This document shows, in pieces, positions 27,976 through 38,004 of a stretch of 64,000 nucleotides of DNA. This stretch comes from Leuconostoc carnosum (GTDB lineage Bacteria; Bacillota; Bacilli; Lactobacillales; Lactobacillaceae). Location: assembly GCF_014207505.1 (NCBI RefSeq), contig NZ_JACHGL010000003.1:62001-126000 (forward strand). Direction: 5' to 3'. How positions within the stretch are numbered: the first letter of the stretch is position 1; each line of letters begins with the position of its first letter. The notes under the pieces were generated by a model, which made no database searches, had not been told where the DNA came from, and was given only the letters and a program-made list of their open reading frames with translations. A program made the position numbers and the translations under genes.

Positions 27976-28620
27976 ATGTTTCAAAAATCTCTAGTAATCC
28001 CTAAATCACAACTAACAACTGTTACTGAAAATACAACAATTCAAGAAGTTTATGATATTTTCAATGACTCAAAAAGTGCACATACTCGGACAATGCCCAT
28101 TCTTGATGAATCTGGTCGCTTATTCCGTGGTAACATTTATAAACAACACGTATTCGAACATATTGCTAAAGGTGGTGATATGAATTTGCCAGCTACTGCT
28201 ATCATGCGTAACTCCACCAAATTCATTTACACAACCAGCAAATTCTACGAAGTTTTTTTTGCGATTCGTGATTTACCTTTTATTGCTGTACTTGATGAAA
28301 ACCACGAGTTTTATGGTATTTTCACTCATGATAAATTAATGGATCTCTTATCACAAAGCTGGTCAGTACGTTCTGGCGGTGTCACAATTGCCGTTTCTAC
28401 ACACAATGCTCAAGGTGATCTCAGTAAAATTTCAAAAATCATCACCCGTTATTCAAATATTGAATCACTACTCACTATTCAATCTGATAATGAACCCTTA
28501 ACGGTTTTATTTACATTATCTTTACAAGCAGACAGTGAACAATTGACACGTTTAATCAAACATCTTGAAAGAAAGAAGTTTGAGGTACGAAGTATTGAGA
28601 ATCTGAATCGTTTCAAATAA
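27976..28620 (+). CDS. CBS-domain protein (CbpB/YkuL-like)
   Basis: A 214-residue protein with two CBS motifs (about residues 15-65 and 75-135), then a C-terminal part (about 145-214) that looks like an ACT-type fold. Proteins of this layout in lactic acid bacteria and streptococci, such as CbpB, bind cyclic di-AMP or adenine nucleotides and pass the signal to partners such as Rel. The ligand cannot be read directly; a KimA-type c-di-AMP-linked potassium transporter is also encoded in this window. It is a single-gene unit ending at a convergent terminator. Confidence 0.82.
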   Translation: MFQKSLVIPKSQLTTVTENTTIQEVYDIFNDSKSAHTRTMPILDESGRLFRGNIYKQHVFEHIAKGGDMNLPATAIMRNSTKFIYTTSKFYEVFFAIRDLPFIAVLDENHEFYGIFTHDKLMDLLSQSWSVRSGGVTIAVSTHNAQGDLSKISKIITRYSNIESLLTIQSDNEPLTVLFTLSLQADSEQLTRLIKHLERKKFEVRSIENLNRFK

Positions 28621-28658
28621 AAAAGTCAATGGTGATTAACTCATCATTGACTTTTTTT
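28619..28658. terminator. Convergent terminator between the CBS gene and menA
   Basis: A long stem (AAAAAGTCAATG pairing with CATTGACTTTTT, extended by GTGA/TCAT with one wobble) followed by T residues on the plus strand and A-rich on the other side. It can serve both converging genes. Confidence 0.9.
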
Positions 28659-28663
28659 ATTTG

Positions 28664-29551
28664 TTACAACCCAATACCCACTAGCACAACAACTGTCATA
28701 CCAAGCATAAGGATGACTAAGTTTTTAATCGCTAAAATAAAAGTTTCCTCTTTAATCGGATGATTCACAAAATCACGTGCATTTTTAAGCAAGATTGGTA
28801 ACAATACAATCAACGCATAGCTAGTGATCGGTAGCCAATTGATAACAGTTGCTACCATTAATATGATAAATGCCAGTACTACCCACATTATATAAAGTCT
28901 TTTGGCTAGCGTAATACCAAGGTAGTGAACCAAAGTATGTCGCTTATTTTCTTCATCTTCTGCATAATCAGCAATATTATTTGCAAACATAATTTCTGAA
29001 ATGAAAATAACTAGTGGTAAACTCACAACAAACCATTGAAATAAAACAGACGGAAACAGTGTCATACGAGTATTAACATAAACTTGCGCCACAAAAATGA
29101 GATAACCCATGGTAATGCCAGATACCACTTCACCAAATGGTGTATTTGTAATCGGCTTTGGTCCTGCCGAATAAAAATAACCAATTAAAAAGCTAATGAT
29201 ACCAATAATCCACGTCTTATAATCTGTTAGCAATGCAACTGATATACCAGCAACAACAGCAATAACTGCTAGTAATTCAGCAACATGTAATACTTGTTTG
29301 TCAGTAATAACATCGCCCGCAGCCGATTCTCGCAAAAATTGATTTGCTTTTTGACGCTTATTATCTTCGTAGCGATTAAATGTATTAACGGCCAAATGCA
29401 CACTAACAGTAGCGATAATTAGGAGTATTGAATTTACCCAATTTAAGCGCGCATATTGCCATTGACTATATACCAAACCAAAAAGAAGTGGCGCAATACT
29501 CGGGATAACTACACGAATTTCAACTAAATCTAAAAATTGTTTTGGTGTCAT
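28664..29551 (-). CDS. menA: UbiA-family prenyltransferase, probably MenA
   Basis: A 295-residue protein with eight or nine membrane helices. The two aspartate-rich motifs of UbiA enzymes are present as NTFNRYEDNKRQK and NNIADYAEDEENKRHTL, which bind Mg2+-prenyl diphosphate. MenA joins a polyprenyl chain to 1,4-dihydroxy-2-naphthoate in menaquinone synthesis. Many Leuconostoc and relatives have incomplete menaquinone pathways, so the substrate is less certain here. I start at the ATG at 29551, where AAAGGA is 9 nt away; an upstream ATG in frame contains that site. Confidence 0.82.
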   Translation of the reverse strand: MTPKQFLDLVEIRVVIPSIAPLLFGLVYSQWQYARLNWVNSILLIIATVSVHLAVNTFNRYEDNKRQKANQFLRESAAGDVITDKQVLHVAELLAVIAVVAGISVALLTDYKTWIIGIISFLIGYFYSAGPKPITNTPFGEVVSGITMGYLIFVAQVYVNTRMTLFPSVLFQWFVVSLPLVIFISEIMFANNIADYAEDEENKRHTLVHYLGITLAKRLYIMWVVLAFIILMVATVINWLPITSYALIVLLPILLKNARDFVNHPIKEETFILAIKNLVILMLGMTVVVLVGIGL

Positions 29552-29601
29552 TATTAAAAATCCTTTGATCATTTATTATTTTGTGTGACAATCAGTTGTT
29601 A

Positions 29602-30249
29602 TCAATTATTTTTTTGACGTTCATAAGGTGTTAAGCGGACTCGACCTTCAAGATACTCACCGACAAAAATATCACTAAAACGTGCAAATCCTTGGTTGTT
29701 AAGTTCATTTAATAACCAATCTTCATCATGTCCAATAATTTCCAGAACATCAGTGTTTGCTTGTCCATCAAAAATAATTGGATACTTCATGTTTTCTTCA
29801 CCGTCTAAGATGACGTTCAATTGTCCGTTTTGCTCCAACATGGCACGCTTAACTTGAGACAGATCGTACACACCTTCGGCACGTAGTTTAAACATTAAAT
29901 CATTAGCAGATAGGCCAGCTGACAGAACATTTTTGATATTAACTGCACCACGTTCAACGACCACCCTTGGCTGGCCATCTATCAAATATTTAATAAAACG
30001 ATTGTGTTCTTTCAAAAAATTAACCGTCATGACAAGCATTGTCCATATAATTAGTACAATGGTAAATTGATAGACTGTAATTGTGTCGGAATAGATTACT
30101 GCACCAATAATGCCACCAAGTACATAGTTTTGCACTTGATCTAAGGCGCTTGTTGGTGCTAAATTGCCTTTTCCCATGATGTTAATTTGAACAATTAAAG
30201 CTAACAACCCAATGGCTAATTTTGTTAGGATTGGTAAATAAATACTCAT
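29602..30249 (-). CDS. DUF421 membrane protein (YetF-like)
   Basis: A 215-residue protein with three N-terminal membrane helices (about 1-80) and a cytosolic YetF-type domain (KNVLSAGLSANDLMFKLRAE, then VKRAMLEQNGQLNVI), the DUF421 layout. Its start overlaps the stop of the DUF3290 gene by 4 nt. DUF3290 and DUF421 genes are commonly paired in lactic acid bacteria and probably form one membrane complex of unknown role. Confidence 0.85.
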   Translation of the reverse strand: MSIYLPILTKLAIGLLALIVQINIMGKGNLAPTSALDQVQNYVLGGIIGAVIYSDTITVYQFTIVLIIWTMLVMTVNFLKEHNRFIKYLIDGQPRVVVERGAVNIKNVLSAGLSANDLMFKLRAEGVYDLSQVKRAMLEQNGQLNVILDGEENMKYPIIFDGQANTDVLEIIGHDEDWLLNELNNQGFARFSDIFVGEYLEGRVRLTPYERQKNN

Positions 30250-30689
30250 TTGATAACCTTCACTTCTGAATTCACTAGATAAACACGTGTGAGATTATAA
30301 GATTGTTGGTCTGTACTCATAGTTAAACGATAATATTTTTTGGCAATTTTAACTAACATACCGTCGCTGACTGTCTTCGTGTTAAAAAATAGTTGCTTCG
30401 TAGATATACCCTGTGCCTTAGCAAATTGTTTGCCAAAACTAGACATTTGCGTTCGTTGGTTATCTAGCGATTTTGCTTGCTCATAATCTGTGTATCGCGC
30501 ACCAGCTAAAAATAAAAAAAATAGCAGCGCAATAATACTTAATTCGCGATATCGCGTTTGCATACGGTTACGCATAAACGCCACTGCCCCTACCGCCATC
30601 AAAATAAAGGCTATAACCATCAATGAGATGCCTATCGTATCATTGATACTCGAATGTTTTGCTAAATAATCAGCCGAATAAAAAGTCAT
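30246..30689 (-). CDS. DUF3290 membrane protein
   Basis: A 147-residue protein with an extracytoplasmic N-terminus and two membrane helices (about 20-38 and 48-64), followed by a soluble domain (KQLFFNTKTVSDGMLVKIAK). This is the DUF3290 family, found next to DUF421 genes as here, with translational coupling through an ATGA overlap. Function unknown. The promoter region between 30690 and 30807 is shared with the divergent pepC. Confidence 0.85.
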   Translation of the reverse strand: MTFYSADYLAKHSSINDTIGISLMVIAFILMAVGAVAFMRNRMQTRYRELSIIALLFFLFLAGARYTDYEQAKSLDNQRTQMSSFGKQFAKAQGISTKQLFFNTKTVSDGMLVKIAKKYYRLTMSTDQQSYNLTRVYLVNSEVKVIK

Positions 30690-30807
30690 TATACTATCAT
30701 CCCTCCGCTAAATATCATATCATATTCTTTGTTTAACTCAATATACCTTCTACTTGAAGCAATAACTCAAAAGCGCTATATTATAATCATATGAAAAGGA
30801 GTTCATT

Positions 30808-32145
30808 ATGTCTTCAGAAATTACAAAACAAGAAATTGCTGATTTCAAGCAAGCGGCACAATCACCACTAACAACCATTGCCCAGCGTGCGACAATTAAA
30901 AACGGCATCCATAATGCCAGTTTCAACCACGAAATTCTAAATGCCAATACCCCAACTTTTTCAATTGATCTTGATACTGGTAAAGTTGCCAATCAAAAAC
31001 AATCCGGTCGTTGCTGGATGTTTGCCGCCCTCAACACAATGCGTCATGATATGAAAGATTTATTCCAATTACCTAGTGATTTCCAACTATCTCAAAGTTA
31101 TACCTTCTTCTGGGACAAATTTGAAAAGGCCAACTACTTTTATCAAAATGTCTTGGACACTGCGCAAGAGCCACTTGATTCAAGAAAAGTTGCCTTCTTG
31201 ATGACAACCCCACAACAAGATGGTGGGCAATGGGATATGATTGTTGCTATCATTGAAAAATATGGCGTTGTTCCTCAATCTGTTTATCCAGAATCTGCTG
31301 CCTCTTCCGCATCACGTGAATTCAACACGACATTTAATACCTTGTTACGCCATGATGCAACAATTCTACGCGATTTAGTGGCGCACAAAGCAAGTGAGGA
31401 AACAATTGACGCCACTCGTAAAGCATTATTAGCAAATATTTACCGCGTACTCACTATTACTTTTGGCGAACCACCAGTAGAATTTAACTTTGAATACCGT
31501 GATAAAGACAATCAATATCAAATAGTCAAAAACTTAACGCCACAAACTTATTTTGAAAAATTCGTTGGTTGGGAATTATCTGATTATGTGTCAATTATTA
31601 ATGCGCCCACAGCTGATAAACCGTATAATGCCACATATAACGTTGAATTACTCGGTAACGTTGTCGGTGGACGTCAAGTCAAACACTTAAACGTCACAAT
31701 AGAGACCATGAAATCACTAGCCATTGCCCAACTAAAAGATGGTAAATCAGTTTGGTTTGGTGTTGATATGGGACCACAAGTCGATCGTAACAACGGATTA
31801 ATGGCCGATGGTATCTTCTCAACTGATGACTTATTCCAAGTCAATTCCAAAATGACTAAAGCACAACGTTTAGATTATGGTGATAGTCTCATGACTCATG
31901 CCATGGTTTTGACTGGCGTTGATTTAAACGAAAATGAGCAACCCACAAAATGGAAAGTTGAAAATTCATGGGGTGAAAAGGCTGGTAAAGATGGTTACTT
32001 CACCATGTCAGATGAATGGATGAGTGAATTCGCTTATCAAATTGTTGTTAACAAGTCGTACTTAAGTGATGAATTAGTTGACATTTACGATAATAATCAA
32101 CCAAAATTACTGGCACCTTGGGATCCAATGGGTGCATTGGCTTAA
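30808..32145 (+). CDS. pepC: Aminopeptidase C (bleomycin hydrolase family)
   Basis: A 445-residue C1-family cysteine peptidase. The catalytic cysteine lies in NQKQSGRCWMFAALN (about residue 70), the histidine in LMTHAMVLTGV and the asparagine in KVENSWGEKAG. PepC is a cytosolic hexamer that removes N-terminal residues from peptides during growth on milk or plant protein. AAAAGGAG lies 8 nt before the ATG, and TATAAT at 30782-30787 probably marks the promoter. It stands alone, divergent from DUF3290/DUF421. Confidence 0.96.
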   Translation: MSSEITKQEIADFKQAAQSPLTTIAQRATIKNGIHNASFNHEILNANTPTFSIDLDTGKVANQKQSGRCWMFAALNTMRHDMKDLFQLPSDFQLSQSYTFFWDKFEKANYFYQNVLDTAQEPLDSRKVAFLMTTPQQDGGQWDMIVAIIEKYGVVPQSVYPESAASSASREFNTTFNTLLRHDATILRDLVAHKASEETIDATRKALLANIYRVLTITFGEPPVEFNFEYRDKDNQYQIVKNLTPQTYFEKFVGWELSDYVSIINAPTADKPYNATYNVELLGNVVGGRQVKHLNVTIETMKSLAIAQLKDGKSVWFGVDMGPQVDRNNGLMADGIFSTDDLFQVNSKMTKAQRLDYGDSLMTHAMVLTGVDLNENEQPTKWKVENSWGEKAGKDGYFTMSDEWMSEFAYQIVVNKSYLSDELVDIYDNNQPKLLAPWDPMGALA

Positions 32146-32175
32146 TAATTTAGATAGTAAAAATATAACAGTCGC

Positions 32176-32577
32176 TTACTCAATATTTTCTGGTTTAAAA
32201 TTAGCATCAATGCTTGCATGCGGTGCTAATTTTTTTAATGTGCTTAAACTTATTTCCAGCTCACTGGTGTCACTAGTAATAAAAGGTTTAATGGTTTTAC
32301 CAGATAAGTCATTGGCCTTCAAAAATCCTTGCATAGCCAATGACATGTCCTTCCCCCAAATAGGATAGCCCAGATAAATGATGTCATCAATCATATCAAT
32401 TTTCTTTACCATGGGTATCACGCCAGTCATTTTTTCTTTCGTAAAACGTACCATCATCAGTGGATTGTTTTTATACGGTTTATCTAATTCAATTTCATAA
32501 AGACGGTCACCTGTTTTTTCAGAAATTTGTGTTGCAACTGCTTTAGTGTGCCCGGAAAGCGAGTAATAAATAATCAT
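32176..32577 (-). CDS. Flavodoxin-like protein
   Basis: A 133-residue protein starting MIIYYSLSGHTKAVA, the phosphate-binding loop for FMN of flavodoxins, with IYLGYPIWGKDMSLAM as the second flavin-binding loop. It probably carries electrons or acts as a small FMN-dependent reductase in the cytoplasm; partners are unknown. It is one of few genes between pepC and groEL and is transcribed alone. Confidence 0.85.
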   Translation of the reverse strand: MIIYYSLSGHTKAVATQISEKTGDRLYEIELDKPYKNNPLMMVRFTKEKMTGVIPMVKKIDMIDDIIYLGYPIWGKDMSLAMQGFLKANDLSGKTIKPFITSDTSELEISLSTLKKLAPHASIDANFKPENIE

Positions 32578-32629
32578 AAATTCTCCAAAATAATTTTATA
32601 TAGATATTGCTAATAGTATAGTTTATTTT

Positions 32630-32698
32630 AAAAGGCCTAGCAACTCTGTCTGCTAGACCTTTTATCTCAAAATAAAAAACCTCGGATTGAGGTTTTTT
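32630..32698 (-). terminator. Two tandem terminators after groEL
   Basis: The first hairpin met by the polymerase is AAAAAACCTC/GAGGTTTTTT (32674-32698). The second, with 13-bp arms and one mismatch, is at 32630-32663. Both lie between the groEL stop and the flavodoxin promoter. Confidence 0.88.
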
Positions 32699-32728
32699 GA
32701 AACACGATATTAATTATTTTAATTCTGC

Positions 32729-34363
<1,635 letters not shown>

Positions 34364-34445
34364 TTAGTATGCTTAATTTTTATATCATGATAGATAATTA
34401 ATATTCATCTATCATTCTTTTTAAAACACAAAATTGATTAATTAT

Positions 34446-34730
34446 TTATTCAACCACTGCTACAACATCTTTTTCATGAAGCGCTAAATAATCAGTTCCT
34501 TCAAATGATACTTCTTGACCTGCATACTTATCAAACAAAACTTCATCACCAACTTCAATTGATAGTTCACGGATTTTACCATCATTTAACACGTAACCTG
34601 TGCCCACAGCAACAACTTTACCTGTTACAGGCTTGTCCTTAGCATTACTTGCTAACACAATACCACCAACTGTTTGTTCCGCAGCTTCTGTTACTTCAAT
34701 AATCACACGATCACCTAATGGCTTCAACAT
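34446..34730 (-). CDS. groS: Co-chaperonin GroES
   Basis: A 94-residue protein starting [13 protein letters not shown], with the mobile loop region [17 protein letters not shown] and the [14 protein letters not shown] strand. It caps the GroEL ring. I use the ATG at 34730, which has GGAGGTA 7 nt upstream, not the longer frame that begins inside the leader. First gene of the groES-groEL operon. Confidence 0.97.
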   Translation of the reverse strand: MLKPLGDRVIIEVTEAAEQTVGGIVLASNAKDKPVTGKVVAVGTGYVLNDGKIRELSIEVGDEVLFDKYAGQEVSFEGTDYLALHEKDVVAVVE

Positions 34731-34759
34731 GAGACAATACCTCCGATTTGATTTTGATT

Positions 34760-34786
34760 TTAGCACTCTTTTATATTGAGTGCTAA
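34760..34786. promoter_or_regulatory. CIRCE operator (HrcA site)
   Basis: TTAGCACTC, 9 nt, GAGTGCTAA is an exact match to the CIRCE consensus. It lies between the promoter and the groES start, so HrcA bound here would block transcription until heat shock. Confidence 0.97.
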
Positions 34787-34797
34787 CTACACCTTTA

Positions 34798-34825
34798 AGT
34801 ATATCACTTTACCTTTTATTGTCAA
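34798..34825 (-). promoter_or_regulatory. groES-groEL promoter
   Basis: Minus strand TTGACA (34825-34820), 16 nt, then TATACT (34803-34798). The start point would fall just upstream of or within CIRCE, as expected for HrcA control. Confidence 0.88.
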
Positions 34826-34852
34826 TAAAAAAAGACGCACCTGCAATGCGTC
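34826..34852 (-). terminator. Terminator after the YitT gene, abutting the groES promoter
   Basis: A GACGCA/TGCGTC stem is followed by a run of T on the minus strand. The T-run ends where the groES -35 box begins, so terminator and promoter are back to back. Confidence 0.8.
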
Positions 34853-34907
34853 ATTTGCTCGCGAATCTTACTGATAATTGAAGATTTACTCGTGCTTTTA
34901 TATTCAA

Positions 34908-35741
34908 TTAAATAAAGGTACCACCATGAGCCTCACTAATATCATAAGCTATCATAAAGGCTTGCGGATCAACTAAATGCACCCCACGTAAAAGGTGATT
35001 GTAATCTTGATTGTCTAAAATAACCATCAGCATTTCACGACCATCACCAGTATATCCACCCCGCACATCTAGCGAAGTAAAACTCGTTTCATTATGAGAA
35101 AGATAGTTTTTAATGCCCTCAATATTGTTATTACTTGTGATATACACCATTTTGCGTCGATCTAACCCTGTCTCAATATAATTCATAATAACAGCTGTAA
35201 TCATTAATGAGAATAAGGCCAACAAAAGTGGTTCAATGCCGCCAGTCGCTATGTTTCCCAATGAGACAACAGTGTCAATGACAAGTAACGAAAATGCCGG
35301 TGCAATTCGAAAATATTTTTTTAAAATCATTGGTGGTACTGCCGTACCACCACTCGAGGCATCAACGCGATATAGTAAAGCTAAACCAACGGCAAAAATT
35401 GTCCCCCCCACTAAGACTGCAAATGTGCGATCAGTTAATACTTGGCCACTTGGTGTTATTTTTAATAGTATAGGTAACACGAAACTACCAAAAGCGATGC
35501 GTGCTGTCGTCCCACGATCCAAAAAAACAGCTGCCAAAATAATCATCAAGACATTCACAACTAAAACAACAATTGCACGATCAAAGCCAAATAATTGATT
35601 GGTTAAAATTGCCAATCCTGTTGCGCCACCTGCAGCTACTTTAGCTGGTGCATAAAAGAAGTTAATACTTACCGCTACTAATTCCAGGGCTGCAACGATG
35701 GTCAAATAACGTAAAACTTGATGCCTTTGTAAATACTTCAT
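34908..35741 (-). CDS. YitT-family membrane protein
   Basis: A 277-residue protein with five or six membrane helices (YitT domain, about 10-190) and a cytosolic C-terminal DUF2179 domain (about 205-270). The pattern FFYAPAKVAAGGATGLAIL and VDASSGGTAVPPMI is typical. The role is unknown; these proteins are often called membrane transporters without proof. It overlaps the DUF956 stop by one base and may be co-transcribed with it, at the tail of the mannose PTS operon. Confidence 0.85.
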   Translation of the reverse strand: MKYLQRHQVLRYLTIVAALELVAVSINFFYAPAKVAAGGATGLAILTNQLFGFDRAIVVLVVNVLMIILAAVFLDRGTTARIAFGSFVLPILLKITPSGQVLTDRTFAVLVGGTIFAVGLALLYRVDASSGGTAVPPMILKKYFRIAPAFSLLVIDTVVSLGNIATGGIEPLLLALFSLMITAVIMNYIETGLDRRKMVYITSNNNIEGIKNYLSHNETSFTSLDVRGGYTGDGREMLMVILDNQDYNHLLRGVHLVDPQAFMIAYDISEAHGGTFI

Positions 35742-36115
35742 TAACTACCCATCTTTCGTTTCTTAGAAAAAATTGCTTTGACACGTTGCCAAATTGTTGG
35801 ATTTCTCAAGATTTTATCATCCCCGATATGTTCACGCATAGTTTTTAAGATTTTTCCTGCTGCTTTGGCAGAAAAATCAAAATTACCTCGATCTGTCACA
35901 ACACGAAAACGACGACCTATTTTTTTATTTGAAACGTTAACATAAACAATATTAACATTTGCCCAAGGAATTTGAATGTAATCAGACACATTATTATCAT
36001 TAAAAAATTCAAATGCCTTATCGCCAATCAGAAATTTACCATATCGAGCGCCAATTCCCAAAAATGAAATACCTTGGGTTGTTAATTCAACACTGCTATT
36101 AAGTGATTGTACCAT
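35741..36115 (-). CDS. DUF956 protein (ManO-like), linked to the mannose PTS
   Basis: A 124-residue soluble protein of the DUF956 family (ManO-type), regularly found after manXYZ in lactic acid bacteria. Visible features are a beta-rich N-terminal half (FLGIGARYGKFLIGDKAFEF) and a basic C-terminus (KAIFSKKRKMGS). Its precise role is not known; the genomic link suggests control or assembly of the mannose-type PTS. A hairpin between manZ and this gene may lower its expression. Confidence 0.85.
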   Translation of the reverse strand: MVQSLNSSVELTTQGISFLGIGARYGKFLIGDKAFEFFNDNNVSDYIQIPWANVNIVYVNVSNKKIGRRFRVVTDRGNFDFSAKAAGKILKTMREHIGDDKILRNPTIWQRVKAIFSKKRKMGS

Positions 36116-36180
36116 ACCTTACTCCCCACCTTTCACTCATCACTTAATGGCAGAAATGAGTATGTTGTTTTCTATGTACA

Positions 36181-36210
36181 AAGGCGCTCGTCTATTCAGA
36201 CGGGCGCTTT
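36181..36210. terminator. Hairpin between manZ and DUF956
   Basis: A 10-bp stem (GCGCTCGTCT with AGACGGGCGC, one wobble, 4-nt loop). The long T-run is on the plus-strand side; in the direction of the man operon only CTTTG follows, so this is probably a partial terminator or RNA-processing stem. Confidence 0.5.
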
Positions 36211-36230
36211 TTTCCCATATAATTATTATA

Positions 36231-37145
36231 TTACATAATGTGTAGCACACGCATAAGAATTCCAAAAATAAAGATACCAATAATCATTACAATAGGTGAT
36301 ACATTTTTCTTAAGCAACCACATAGCCAAGAATGTCAGCAACAATCCCATTAAACCAGGAATCAAACTGTCTAAGTTAGCTTGCAATGTATTAGGTTCCA
36401 TTCTTGTCAAAGACAATCCAGAAGCTTGGTCACCTAAAATTTGTTGTAATTTACCACCAGTCACTGAGCCATTAGGAAACTTAATATAAGCGCCTTCGGC
36501 TAACCTTTTAGCCGGTAATTCAACGGCAAACTTAATTGAAACCCAACGCTCAACTAGGACTGCTAAGATAAACATACCAAGAATTGACGCACCTTTGGTG
36601 ATATCTTTCAATAAACCACCTGAAAGATCTTGCGTGATAGCAGATCCGGCACGGTAACCAAATTCTTGCGTATACCAGATAAATGACATACGAATTAAGT
36701 TCCACAAAACAAAGAACAAAACTGGTCCTAAGATATTGCCAGATAGCGCTAATGAGGCTCCCAAGGCACCAAGAATGGGACGAACAGTGAACCAGAAGAC
36801 TGGATCACCAATACCAGCCAATGGACCCATCATACCAATCTTAACACCTTGAATGGCAGTATCATCAATTGCGGCACCATTGGCACGTTCTTCTTCCAAA
36901 GCCAACGTCACACCAATAATAGGTGAAGCCACATAAGGATGTGTATTAAAGAATTCCAAGTGGCGCTTTAAAGCAGAGGCGCGATCTTCTTTTGTTGTAT
37001 ATAATTTTTTAATAGCTGGGATTAAAGAATAGGCCCAACCAATGTTTTGCATACGTTCATAGTTCCACGAACCTTGTAGGAATTGAGAACGCCATGCGAC
37101 AGACAAGCGATCATTACGTGTAAGTTCAACTTTTTCAGCCATCAT
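36231..37145 (-). CDS. manZ: Mannose-type PTS subunit IID
   Basis: A 304-residue protein with the cytosolic N-terminal helical part typical of IID (LTRNDRLSVAWRSQFLQGSW, GWAYSLIPAIKKLY) and a C-terminal membrane region. With IIC it forms the sugar channel for mannose, glucose and related sugars, and is also a known receptor for class IIa bacteriocins. AGGAAGGGG precedes the ATG. Third gene of manX-manY-manZ. Confidence 0.95.
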   Translation of the reverse strand: MMAEKVELTRNDRLSVAWRSQFLQGSWNYERMQNIGWAYSLIPAIKKLYTTKEDRASALKRHLEFFNTHPYVASPIIGVTLALEEERANGAAIDDTAIQGVKIGMMGPLAGIGDPVFWFTVRPILGALGASLALSGNILGPVLFFVLWNLIRMSFIWYTQEFGYRAGSAITQDLSGGLLKDITKGASILGMFILAVLVERWVSIKFAVELPAKRLAEGAYIKFPNGSVTGGKLQQILGDQASGLSLTRMEPNTLQANLDSLIPGLMGLLLTFLAMWLLKKNVSPIVMIIGIFIFGILMRVLHIM

Positions 37146-37156
37146 ATTGCCCCTTC

Positions 37157-37969
37157 CTAATACTGGTTCAAAATGCTACCGACCGGATCACCCGAGTCGC
37201 CACCATTTGAACCACCACCACCGCTATTGCCACCCATCTTTGATAGATTAATGTAAATCAAAGCAAGTGCAAGACCGATAGCACCTAACGCAATTAATGT
37301 TAATTCACTAACAGCTGCTAGAGCAAAACCAATGGCGAAGAAAGGCCATACTTCACGCGTTGCCATCATGTTAATAACCATTGCATATCCAACTGCAACA
37401 ACCATACCACCACCAATGGTCATACCACCAGTCAACCAATCAGGCATAGCACCTAATGCTGATTGAACAGCCGCTGCAGGAATCGCAATCAACAAGCCTG
37501 CAGGAATCGCAATACGTAAACCTTGTAGCAGTAAGCCAAACAAGTGCAAACGTTCAATTGTTTGATACTTACCCTCTTTAGCAGCAGCATCGGCACCATG
37601 GGTCAACCCAACAGCGATTGTACGAACAATCATTGTTAAAAACAAACCGGCAACAGCTAATGGAATAGCTGAAGCAACGGCAACACCAATACCTGTTGAC
37701 GTAAAGTTATCACTCTTAACCATGATAATAGCCGAAGCTACCGAAGCTAACGCGATATCTGGTGCGACAGCCGCACCGATGTTAGCCCAACCAAGCGCAA
37801 TCATTTGTAATGACCCACCTAGCATAATTCCTGCGGTCAAATGGCCAGTAGCCATCCCAATCAATGTTGCCGAAACCAATGGTTGGTGGATTTGAAACTG
37901 ATCTAAAATACCCTCCATACCAGCAAAGAATGCAATGATTACGACTAAAACTATTGCAATTATAGACAT
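37157..37969 (-). CDS. manY: Mannose-type PTS subunit IIC
   Basis: A 270-residue integral membrane protein with the IIC pattern: FFAGMEGILDQFQIHQPLV, then MLGGSLQMIALGWANIG and the conserved GAAVAPD. It transports the sugar while IIAB phosphorylates it. The C-terminus has a glycine- and serine-rich tail (GGNSGGGGSNGGDSGDP), which is longer and lower in complexity than in most IIC proteins. Between manX and manZ. Confidence 0.95.
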   Translation of the reverse strand: MSIIAIVLVVIIAFFAGMEGILDQFQIHQPLVSATLIGMATGHLTAGIMLGGSLQMIALGWANIGAAVAPDIALASVASAIIMVKSDNFTSTGIGVAVASAIPLAVAGLFLTMIVRTIAVGLTHGADAAAKEGKYQTIERLHLFGLLLQGLRIAIPAGLLIAIPAAAVQSALGAMPDWLTGGMTIGGGMVVAVGYAMVINMMATREVWPFFAIGFALAAVSELTLIALGAIGLALALIYINLSKMGGNSGGGGSNGGDSGDPVGSILNQY

Positions 37970-38004
37970 AGTTTAAACACCTTTCATATAAATGTTCTAC
38001 AAGA

